A DNA stretch of 64,000 bases from Persephonella hydrogeniphila (GTDB taxonomy: Bacteria; Aquificota; Aquificia; Aquificales; Hydrogenothermaceae), in NCBI RefSeq assembly GCF_900215515.1, contig NZ_OBEI01000003.1, positions 1-64,000 on the forward strand, written 5' to 3'. Positions 24,789-32,047 of the stretch are shown here, piece by piece. The notes below the pieces were generated by a model. That model was not told the origin of the DNA and searched no databases. It saw only the letters and a program-made list of their open reading frames with translations. A program made the position numbers and the translations under genes. Positions within the stretch are counted from its first letter, which is position 1. Every line of letters begins with the position of its first letter.

Positions 24789-25045
24789 GTAATTCTGAAG
24801 CAGATTTAAACAAGGATGCAAAATTAGTAGAAAACCATCTAAAAATAATAGAAAAAGCAAAACAAAAAACTGCCAATTTATTAGCAAAAGCCTTATCAAA
24901 AAATATAGAAAACCCTAAAATCTCAAAAAAAGATTTAACAGAATACACAGAGCAATTATATAAATCCTTTTTACTATCCTTTCTAACAGGCTATTACCAC
25001 GCACAAAAACTTACTGGAGAAATCAAACTATCAGATAACTTCAAA

Positions 25046-26380
25046 ATGAAATTTGAAGAAGCAATAGACCACCTAAAATCAATGATACCAATGAAAAAAG
25101 AAGAATTTAACAAGTTATCAGCTCATCTAAAATACAGAGCATTTACTATTGCTAAAGTATCATCAGAAGACCTTATAAATAAAGTAAAACAGATATATAC
25201 AAAAACTCTTGAAGAAGGAAAGACAAAACAAGAGACCCTGCAGGAAGTGCATAAAATCCTACCAAACCTAACAGCAAACCATTTATCCATACACTACAAC
25301 AATAACGTAATGATAGCCTACAACGCAGGAAGGATAAAGCACTTTAAGGATAACAAAGCAGTTCAGTATCTAATATATAACGCTATATTAGACGGACATA
25401 CTACAAACCTATGCCGAAAACTCCACGGCACAGTAAAACCGAAAGATGACTCCTTTTGGGATAAATTCTATCCTCCGAACCATCACAATTGCCGTTCAAT
25501 AGTTTATCCAGTCCATAAAAGCCAGCTTGGGAAAAAGATATCCTATGTAAAAGCAGATGAAGAAACTGGAAAATTGCAAAAAGAAGAAATAAAAATAAAA
25601 CCATCAAAACTAAATCCAAAAGAAATACTAAAAGATAAAATCCTATCTCAAGAATTCCAATTTAGAGGAAACCCAGAAAAAGCCATTTACGAAATACCAG
25701 ATAGCCTAATAGACAGAGCCATAAAATACGGAATAATAGAAGACTTAATAAAAACAGCTAAAGATTATTTCTGCAAAATCAAACTATCCACAGAAGACGA
25801 ATGTGAAGAAAATATAAAGAGAATATTCATAAAATCAAAAGAAAGTTTTGAAGATTTCATTCAAGAAGTTTTATCTGCTAATTTCAAGCCAAAAGGGAGA
25901 TTAAAACCTATAGGATGGTTATCTAAAGATTTGAGAGAACTTATCAAACAAAAAGGCTTAAATCCAAAAACGCCATTAATAGTAATAAACGATAAAAGAA
26001 TTATCCACAGTATAAGAGATATAAAAGCTGTAAAAGGAGCTTCTCTAAGTATTGAAGAACTTAAAAAACTACCAGATATTTTAGAAAACCCAGAAGCTGT
26101 TATTTTTGACAAAATCCATCAGAACATTATATATGTATCTTCCAGCATAGAGGAACCAAAAAAAAATAAAATCGTTGTTGAAGTTAACTATAAACTTAAA
26201 AAGCTAAAGAAACTTATTAAGCAAGAACCTGAATTTAAAGATATATTAGAGGTTTATCAAGAACTTGAAAATGTAGATAATATTAATGTTGTTAAAACTA
26301 TGGGAAAACTGAAAAAAGAAGATTTAATTCAACATATCAAATCAAGAGAATACGAAGTACTAAAAGGAAAAATCCACTGA
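25046..26380 (+). CDS. MuF-like head morphogenesis protein with toxin-like C-terminal domain
   Basis: 444 residues from ATG 25046. The MuF domain covers about 1-175: F-E-E-A-I-D-H-L-K-S-M, then D-G-H-T-T-N-L-C-R-K-L-H-G and P-P-N-H-H-N-C-R-S-I-V. After a linker, the last 120 residues (G-W-L-S-K-D-L-R-E-L-I, I-I-H-S-I-R-D-I-K, K-L-P-D-I-L-E-N-P-E-A-V-I-F) resemble the phage Barnase/EndoU/colicin-like nuclease (PBECR) domains fused to MuF proteins. Such MuF toxins are known as polymorphic toxins carried in virions. There is no good ribosome-binding site at 25046, and the open -1 frame upstream suggests coupling to the portal. Confidence 0.8.
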   Translation: MKFEEAIDHLKSMIPMKKEEFNKLSAHLKYRAFTIAKVSSEDLINKVKQIYTKTLEEGKTKQETLQEVHKILPNLTANHLSIHYNNNVMIAYNAGRIKHFKDNKAVQYLIYNAILDGHTTNLCRKLHGTVKPKDDSFWDKFYPPNHHNCRSIVYPVHKSQLGKKISYVKADEETGKLQKEEIKIKPSKLNPKEILKDKILSQEFQFRGNPEKAIYEIPDSLIDRAIKYGIIEDLIKTAKDYFCKIKLSTEDECEENIKRIFIKSKESFEDFIQEVLSANFKPKGRLKPIGWLSKDLRELIKQKGLNPKTPLIVINDKRIIHSIRDIKAVKGASLSIEELKKLPDILENPEAVIFDKIHQNIIYVSSSIEEPKKNKIVVEVNYKLKKLKKLIKQEPEFKDILEVYQELENVDNINVVKTMGKLKKEDLIQHIKSREYEVLKGKIH

Positions 26381-26480
26381 TGAAGTGGAGGGACGGCTAC
26401 TTCCCCTCATACCGGCGTAGAGAATATCTCTACCCCGCCGCTGGCAACGCCGATTTTCCAGCTGTCACTTCACCAGTGGA
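26373..26480 (+). ncRNA. Structured RNA-like element with 15-bp closing stem
   Basis: TCCACTGATGAAGTG (26373-26387) pairs with CACTTCACCAGTGGA (26466-26480), one mismatch. Inside are GAGGG/CCCTC (26388-26392/26404-26408), CGGCG-TAGAGA-ATA-TCTCTA-CCC-CGCCG (26413-26440), and CTGG/CCAG (26441-26444/26458-26461). The whole is G+C-rich in A+T-rich DNA, and the stem begins in the last codons of the MuF gene. No known family matches; it could be an sRNA, a 3' stabilising structure or a small mobile element. Confidence 0.6.
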
Positions 26481-26535
26481 CTAATAAAAATTTAAAGCTT
26501 TTAACTGAAAAATGCAATAGAATATAAGCAAAAAA

Positions 26536-26701
26536 TTTCTAATTTATTTTGAGAATTTTATAAAAAGTTGCAAAAAAGATTAGAAATTTTCCGAAAAATT
26601 TCTAAAGTATTTTGAGATTTTTTATTTACGTTTCTTTACATTTTTTTACGTTTTCTTACTTTTCTAATTTATTTTGCAACAAATTCTAAATTTTTTTGCA
26701 A
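26536..26701 (+). repeat. Four 19-bp repeats at the proposed right prophage end
   Basis: TTTCTAATTTATTTTGAGA (26536-26554), TTTCTAAAGTATTTTGAGA (26599-26617), TTTCTAATTTATTTTGCAA (26661-26679) and ATTCTAAATTTTTTTGCAA (26683-26701). Spacings are 63, 62 and 22 bp, that is about six, six and two helical turns. An 11-bp inverted repeat (TTAGAAATTTT/AAAATTTCTAA) spans 26580-26605. This looks like a set of transposase end-binding sites, with the 22-bp pair nearest the end. Confidence 0.6.
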
Positions 26702-26727
26702 TGTTATAAAAATCTGGGAAAAGTCTC

Positions 26728-26760
26728 CTACAGGAAGCTGATAAGGTTGGAGTGTTATAA
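26728..26760 (+). pseudogene. Displaced last codons of the interrupted gene
   Basis: CTACA and the following bases continue the frame of the left flank: C-A-G completes the codon after CTA, then E-A-D-K-V-G-V-L and stop TAA at 26758. Codon choice fits host genes. The stop is 62 bp before the cas2 ATG. Confidence 0.45.
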
Positions 26761-26822
26761 ACTTTATAAACACTTTTTAAGAGAAGAGATTTATAAACCT
26801 TTTGTTGCAAATTGGTGAAAAA

Positions 26823-27089
26823 ATGTTTGTTATTCTTGTTTATGATGCAAATGAAAAAAGAGTTCAGAAATTTCATAAAGCATGCAAAAAATACCTTACA
26901 TGGGTTCAAAATAGTGTCTTTGAAGGTGAAATAACAGATGCTGCTTTAAGACTTTTAAAAGATGAACTAAAGGAAATAATGGATGATAAAGAGGATAGTA
27001 TTTTGATATACAAATTCAGAACAAAGAAATATTATGAAAGGGAAAGTATTGGCGTTAAGAAACCTTCCCACGAAGACATGTTCTTTTAG
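26823..27089 (+). CDS. cas2: Cas2, CRISPR spacer-acquisition protein
   Basis: 88 residues from ATG 26823, with GGTGA four bases upstream; an earlier TTG at 26802 lacks a site. M-F-V-I-L-V-Y-D8-A-N is the Cas2 ferredoxin-like opening with its conserved Asp, followed by V-F-E-G-E-I-T and S-I-L-I-Y-K-F. Cas2 dimers bridge Cas1 dimers during spacer insertion. No cas1 or effector gene is in the window, so they must lie to the left of the prophage or elsewhere. The leader and array begin downstream. Confidence 0.95.
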   Translation: MFVILVYDANEKRVQKFHKACKKYLTWVQNSVFEGEITDAALRLLKDELKEIMDDKEDSILIYKFRTKKYYERESIGVKKPSHEDMFF

Positions 27090-27424
27090 TATTATTTGAG
27101 ATTTTTAGCATCAGTTTGATTACTCAAATGAGACAAAATTTTGCACAATTTTTATTCATCATTAGAGAAGAAATAGACATATCAAATATTTGTCGATCTC
27201 AAAAAATGAGGCTTTTTCTGGACTCATTCTCATTGAGATTTTGTCTGATTTTTTTTATCTAAGCTTAGAGCTTCAATGGTTTGTCGATCCCCGGGAGTTT
27301 TTGCAGGATTGGAGGTCGACCGAAAATTAACTCAATTTGACAGCTTTCTGTTTTTTCTTTATATTTAAAATCAGCAAGATATATCAATGGTTTCTTGGAA
27401 ACAGAATAAGAAAACAGTTAAGGG
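27090..27424 (+). promoter_or_regulatory. CRISPR leader
   Basis: About 335 non-coding bases between cas2 and the first repeat. TTTGTCGATC occurs at 27189 and 27280, and GTCGA (27283) is mirrored by TCGAC (27316) around a CCCGGG core. Short TGAGATTTT elements recur at about 27100 and 27235. It should hold the array promoter and the integration signals. Confidence 0.75.
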
Positions 27425-28466
27425 GTTTTTAGAGTACCTATAAGGAATTGAAACAGATGTAAACCGGTTCTTTCAGCATTTTCATAAAAGCAAGTTTTTA
27501 GAGTACCTATAAGGAATTGAAACTAACGCACCGCCTTCTCAATCTTGCTCACGGCAAAGTTTTTAGAGTACCTATAAGGAATTGAAACACATCTAACTCC
27601 CACTTTCTGCAATAGAAACTTGCTGTTTTTAGAGTACCTATAAGGAATTGAAACTTCTTCTCATCATTTAAATTTTCATCTAAATGATCCGCGTTTTTAG
27701 AGTACCTATAAGGAATTGAAACTAAAAATCTTTGAAATTCATAAATCCCTTTTTGACAGTTTTTAGAGTACCTATAAGGAATTGAAACGCTAACATACAA
27801 GTAGTATGGGATACAACTATTACAAAAGTTTTTAGAGTACCTATAAGGAATTGAAACATGATTTTGGAACAATGCCATTTGGCTATTTGAAGATTGAGTT
27901 TTTAGAGTACCTATAAGGAATTGAAACGATCCAACATCAAAATCCCCACTTCCTAGAGAAAATTGTGTTTTTAGAGTACCTATAAGGAATTGAAACTATC
28001 AATCCCTATTTCTTTGATTTCTTCTGGCGAAGTTTTTAGAGTACCTATAAGGAATTGAAACTGACGGATATTTGTATATACTTTTCCATATAGTTTGAGG
28101 GTTTTTAGAGTACCTATAAGGAATTGAAACAAAAATTCAAAAACTCCACAGGAGTTCATTTCAAAATATCGTTTTTAGAGTACCTATAAGGAATTGAAAC
28201 TCTCCATGTTCACTCCTCCTGTTCCCTGTTGTCGCGGTTTTTAGAGTACCTATAAGGAATTGAAACTCACTATAACAATAGGGTTTATCGTTTTAAAGCT
28301 GGGTTTTTAGAGTACCTATAAGGAATTGAAACTTCTTTCTCTTTTCCTCATTTTACCTGCGGCATTTGCGTTTTTAGAGTACCTATAAGGAATTGAAACT
28401 ACTGCTAAAAAATCCCATTTCATTTCCTCCATCTTAGTTTTTAGAGTGCCTATAAGGAATTGAAAT
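27425..28466 (+). CRISPR. CRISPR array, 16 repeats, 15 spacers
   Basis: The 30-bp repeat begins GTTTTTAGAGTACC and ends AAGGAATTGAAAC. Copies start at 27425, 27494, 27559, 27625, 27693, 27759, 27828, 27898, 27967, 28032, 28101, 28171, 28237, 28303, 28370 and 28437. Spacers are 34-40 bp. The last repeat is degenerate (GTGCC, final T), marking the distal end and showing that transcription and growth run left to right. The repeat type ending GAAAC is common to thermophile type I-B and III systems. By eye I found no spacer matching the prophage. Confidence 0.98.
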
Positions 28467-28573
28467 TAACAACATCTGAACTTAAAAAAATATCTAAAAA
28501 TTTGTGCAAAGTTTTTACTTATTTGTTATGCTTTTATTAAGATTTTCTAATGTATGCATATAGGAGAAATAAA

Positions 28574-29368
28574 ATGAAAAAAGCAGTTTTTCTACTACTT
28601 TTTTTATTTTCATTTTCTTTAGCGACACCACAAGACGAACTTTGCAGAAACCTTAATGATCTAAAAAAAGTAAAAGAAATTCTAAAAAAAGTATCAGCAG
28701 GCAAAAGAGCAAATCCAAATGCTCCTTGTAAAGAAGGAGATAGCCCAATACATATTGCCGCAAAAGAGGGGAAATTAGATATTTTAAAACTTTTAATAAA
28801 GCATGGTGGTAATGTTAATTTAAGAAATGAATATAAAAATACACCTTTGCATTTAGCAGTTTTTTATAATCATGAGAATGTCGTAAAGTATCTTTTAACA
28901 ATAAGAGCAAACCCAAATTTAAGAGAAATTCACAGTCTTACGCCGTTACATATAGCAGCTTACAAAGGCTACGTAAATATAATAAAAGACTTATATTGGG
29001 GAGGAGCTGATATAGATGCACCAACAAGAGAAGGAGTAACACCTCTGCATCTTGCCATCAAACAAAATCAATTAGAAGCGGTAAAAGTTTTATTAAATGA
29101 AGGAGCTGATCCAAACTGGCGTGATCAGCACGGCAATACACCTTTACACTATGCTGTGCGCCTTAAAAGACCTGCTATTGTAAAAGAACTTATTAAACAT
29201 TGTGCTGATATGACTATCCCAAATTGGGAAGGTATATCACCTATGGTTATGGCACACCATTTAAGTTTGTCTAAAGAAAGAGATGAAATCGAAAAGATAT
29301 TTTCTAACGAATTTCTAATAGAACCCTGTAATACTTTATACTTAAGTGGTAAAAAAGGTAAAAGATAA
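28574..29368 (+). CDS. Secreted ankyrin-repeat protein
   Basis: 264 residues from ATG 28574 (TAGGAG upstream). A signal peptide (M-K-K-A-V-F-L-L-L-F-L-F-S-F-S-L-A-T-P) is followed by about six ankyrin units with T-P-L-H-L/I-A cores and G-A-D-x-N turns, then a short tail. It should act in the periplasm as a protein-binding scaffold. The partner is unknown; it stands alone between the CRISPR array and the convergent gltX cluster. Confidence 0.85.
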   Translation: MKKAVFLLLFLFSFSLATPQDELCRNLNDLKKVKEILKKVSAGKRANPNAPCKEGDSPIHIAAKEGKLDILKLLIKHGGNVNLRNEYKNTPLHLAVFYNHENVVKYLLTIRANPNLREIHSLTPLHIAAYKGYVNIIKDLYWGGADIDAPTREGVTPLHLAIKQNQLEAVKVLLNEGADPNWRDQHGNTPLHYAVRLKRPAIVKELIKHCADMTIPNWEGISPMVMAHHLSLSKERDEIEKIFSNEFLIEPCNTLYLSGKKGKR

Positions 29369-29377
29369 ACAGTTTGC

Positions 29378-29764
29378 TTATATAATCTCAGGAAGCTTTT
29401 TTATATTTTCAATTGAAAAGGGTATTTTTTTAGTATCCGTAGACAGATAGATAGAAATATTTAGCTGTTTTATGCAGTCTTTTTCTACTTTTTCATTTGC
29501 ATACTCTTCATATAGGAACATATCTCCCACTTTAAAAGCAAGTAAAGCTATTAAGGCAGAAGCATCTTTACAGTTTGATAGCTGCAACCATTTAATTGCC
29601 TCTGTATAATGTCTTTCTGATATATGTTTTAACCCTGTGAGAAAATTTTTTAAATCTTCATTTTTTTCATGCTGAAGTATCTCTTCTATTTCTTCTGCTT
29701 TTAAAGAGGTGTTATTCTTTTCTAAAACTATCTTAAGTTTTTTTAGTTTTGTAGGGTTAACCAT
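29378..29764 (-). CDS. Unrecognised protein of the gltX operon
   Basis: 128 residues, helical, in TPR-like style (G-L-K-H-I-S-E-R-H-Y-T-E-A-I-K-W-L-Q-L). It overlaps the stop of the phosphatase gene by eight bases. No signal peptide. Function unknown. Confidence 0.6.
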   Translation of the reverse strand: MVNPTKLKKLKIVLEKNNTSLKAEEIEEILQHEKNEDLKNFLTGLKHISERHYTEAIKWLQLSNCKDASALIALLAFKVGDMFLYEEYANEKVEKDCIKQLNISIYLSTDTKKIPFSIENIKKLPEII

Positions 29765-30191
29765 ATCTGCCTTCCGATAAATTTTTTAAAAAGTTAATCT
29801 GATGAAAGGTAGTGGGGTTAAAACCTTTTTCCATAACTTTATTTAGAGCATCTTCATAGGAAACTCCTGTATAAATGAGATAACCGGCGAGGAATGTTCC
29901 AGACCTCGCCTGACCGTATTTGCAGTGAACTACAATTTTTTTGTCATTTTTTATCTCATCTATATACTGGTAAACAGCTAAGAAGTCTTCTTCTGGTATT
30001 ATCTGGTACATATCAAATGGAATTCTTATTACTTCAAATCCGGTTTCCTTCTGTTTTTCTGCTATAAAATCTCCATAATCTCCTTTCAACAGATTCACAA
30101 CAACATTTACGCCCTCGTTCTTCCAGAGCAGTAATTCATCAGGCTCAGGTGCTCTACTTCCTCCAAGGTAATCTGTAATCCATCTGATCAT
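29757..30191 (-). CDS. Dual-specificity/tyrosine phosphatase-like protein
   Basis: 144 residues. The catalytic loop is V-H-C-K-Y-G-Q-A-R-S-G, the C-x5-R-S/T signature, and V-N-L-L-K-G-D-Y-G-D-F fits the upstream variable part. The opening I-T-D-Y-L-G-G-S-R-A-P resembles archaeal and thermophile small phosphatases. The start overlaps the gltX stop (ATGA). The substrate is unknown. Confidence 0.8.
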   Translation of the reverse strand: MIRWITDYLGGSRAPEPDELLLWKNEGVNVVVNLLKGDYGDFIAEKQKETGFEVIRIPFDMYQIIPEEDFLAVYQYIDEIKNDKKIVVHCKYGQARSGTFLAGYLIYTGVSYEDALNKVMEKGFNPTTFHQINFLKNLSEGRYG

Positions 30192-31624
30192 CCAAAATAC
30201 TCCAGTGCTCTCTGAATTCTATGTTTTACTCTCTCTATACCTATTACTTCAACTAATGTTGCAATATCAACACCAGAGGTTTCTCCAGTTAAAGCAACTC
30301 TTATAGGCATAAAAAGACCCTTTCCTTTGACTCCCAACTCTTTTTGGATTTCCTTTGTTATTTTTTTGAAATCTTCCTTTGTTATGGAATCAAGCTGTTT
30401 TATTTTCTCGTAAAATGTTTCTACTACTTTGTATCCTGTATCGTCCTCTAAAAATTTTTTTCCTTCTTCTGAGTAATGGAAATCATCTACAAAGAAAGGT
30501 TTTGCCCTTTCTTCAATGTCCATAAGAGTTTCAAGACTGTCCCGAATTGCTTCCATAACCTTTTTATAGTACTCGAACTCTGCCTTATACCCAAAACCTT
30601 CAAAAAATGGGATTGCTCTTTGTGTCAAATCCTCCAAATCAAGTATTTCTCTGATATAAACCCCATTAAGCCATTTCAGTTTTGCTCTATCAAACACAGC
30701 AGGGGCATTATGAACATCTTCAATATCAAATTCAGATATTATCTGTTCTTTAGATAACACTTCATTATCCCCTTTAGGATGCCATCCAAGTAAAGCAAGA
30801 CCGTTAAACATAGCTTCTGAGACATACCCATCATCTCTGAAAGCCCTTACAGAAACAGCTCCGTGTCTCTTGGAGAGTTTACTTCTATCTTCTCCAAGTA
30901 TTATAGGAAGGTGTGCAAATTTAGGCTCCTGGAAGCCTAAGGCTCTATAGATCAGTATCTGTTTTGGGGTGTTTGAAAGGTGATCTTCACCTCTTATTAC
31001 ATGGGTTATTTCCATCAGAGCATCATCAACAACCACCACAAAATTGTAAACAGGAGAACCGTCGGACCTTACTATTACAAAATCCCCAAATTCATCAACA
31101 TTAATTTCTACAGTTCCCTTTATTAAATCCTCAAAAATAATAAACTCCCCATCTGGAACTCTAAATCTCCAGACATAGGGTTTACCTTCTTCTTCTAATT
31201 TTTTTATCTCTTCAGGAGATAAGTTCCTACATTTTCCGCTGTATCTTGGAGGTCTACCTTCTGCCATCGCTTTTTTTCTTTCTTCTTCTAATTCCTCAGG
31301 TGTACAGAAACATTTATATATATGACCTGTTTGCTGGAGCTTTTTGACATAGTTGCTGTATATTTCTGTTCTCTCCGATTGTCTGTAAGGTCCGTAATTT
31401 CCTCCTATATCAGGACCTTCGTCCCATTCAATACCGAGCCATTTCAGATCTTCCATTATCATATCTTCATACTCTTTCTTAGACCTTTCTCTATCCGTGT
31501 CTTCTACCCTTAAGATCAGTTTTCCTCCAGTGTGTTTTGCATACAGGTAGTTAAAAAGAGCTGTTCTGGCATTTCCTAAATGAAGGTATCCTGTTGGACT
31601 CGGTGCAAATCTTACTCTTACCAA
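30188..31624 (-). CDS. gltX: Glutamyl-tRNA synthetase
   Basis: 478 residues, full length. The class I signature is P-T-G-Y-L-H-L-G-N-A-R-T-A and the KMSKS loop is K-L-S-K-R-H-G. A zinc-like C-F-C-T...C region (about 100-130) and the C-terminal anticodon-binding helices are present. It charges tRNA-Glu, and in bacteria without GlnRS also tRNA-Gln. It heads a three-gene overlapping unit. Confidence 0.95.
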   Translation of the reverse strand: MVRVRFAPSPTGYLHLGNARTALFNYLYAKHTGGKLILRVEDTDRERSKKEYEDMIMEDLKWLGIEWDEGPDIGGNYGPYRQSERTEIYSNYVKKLQQTGHIYKCFCTPEELEEERKKAMAEGRPPRYSGKCRNLSPEEIKKLEEEGKPYVWRFRVPDGEFIIFEDLIKGTVEINVDEFGDFVIVRSDGSPVYNFVVVVDDALMEITHVIRGEDHLSNTPKQILIYRALGFQEPKFAHLPIILGEDRSKLSKRHGAVSVRAFRDDGYVSEAMFNGLALLGWHPKGDNEVLSKEQIISEFDIEDVHNAPAVFDRAKLKWLNGVYIREILDLEDLTQRAIPFFEGFGYKAEFEYYKKVMEAIRDSLETLMDIEERAKPFFVDDFHYSEEGKKFLEDDTGYKVVETFYEKIKQLDSITKEDFKKITKEIQKELGVKGKGLFMPIRVALTGETSGVDIATLVEVIGIERVKHRIQRALEYFG

Positions 31625-31647
31625 TTTATCCTCCTGCTGGTTTTTTA

Positions 31648-32046
31648 TTATTTTATTACATTTATGACCAGCAGGGATACCAGTGCACCAATTATTAAAG
31701 AAAGTAAGGCAAGAACTATGTTGGCTACTCTTTTAATTTCTTTTTCGGTTGAGCTTAATATGTAGTTATTTTCTTCCTGTAAAACTTTTAAAAATTCATT
31801 CTTATCTATAGATTTTTCTACTTTTTTTGTTTTCAGATTGAATATAGCTATCTCTATCCATCTACCTTCTTTGTGGGAAAACTGTTTTATTTTTAAGAAA
31901 TCTTTTTCTACTTCAGCCGTTATTCTGTAAAAGTATAAAAAATCTTTAAATTCTTTAAAGTTATTCTCTCCAATAATATCCTTTATTATCTGATATACTC
32001 TGCTATCAAAATCGCTTTCTGAAAAAACAGATTTTAAAACTCCCAT
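31648..32046 (-). CDS. Unrecognised protein with C-terminal membrane anchor
   Basis: 132 residues: a soluble N-terminal part and one hydrophobic segment at the very end (V-A-N-I-V-L-A-L-L-S-L-I-I-G-A-L-V-S-L-L). It starts one base after the polX stop. Probably a tail-anchored inner-membrane protein of unknown role. Confidence 0.6.
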   Translation of the reverse strand: MGVLKSVFSESDFDSRVYQIIKDIIGENNFKEFKDFLYFYRITAEVEKDFLKIKQFSHKEGRWIEIAIFNLKTKKVEKSIDKNEFLKVLQEENNYILSSTEKEIKRVANIVLALLSLIIGALVSLLVINVIK

Positions 32047-32047
32047 C

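Larger units (their letters stand above)
140..26727 (+). mobile_element. Mu-like transposable prophage (proposed ends)
   Basis: The element encodes a MuA-type DDE transposase, MuB-type ATPase, gp16-like protein, gp25-gp28-like proteins, gp29-type portal, gp30 (MuF), protease/scaffold, capsid, sheath, tube, V and J. This mix is typical of transposable myophages. The ends are inferred: CTACA occurs at 135-139 and 26728-26732, the left end begins TG, and related A+T-rich boxes (TCTCAAAATA at left, TATTTTGAGA at right) lie just inside both. The right terminus does not show the usual CA, so exact ends are uncertain. The repressor-to-transposase region is in the middle rather than at one end, and several tail and lysis genes were not found. 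Confidence 0.75.

Noticed and set aside
26373-26480. Hammerhead ribozyme, suggested by CTGATGA
   Set aside because: No matching GAAA and stem arrangement follows, and CTGATGA is part of the long closing stem.
26690-26735. Mu-type CA right terminus
   Set aside because: None of the CA dinucleotides here is followed by a 5-mer that also precedes a TG at the left end; CTACA fits better though without CA.
27549-27878. Minus-strand reading frame of 109 codons across the CRISPR array
   Set aside because: Its periodic peptide is just the repeat translated; no ribosome-binding site.
27455-28436. Spacers targeting the resident prophage
   Set aside because: Reading the spacers in both orientations against the prophage by eye gave no convincing match; a computed search would be needed to exclude it.
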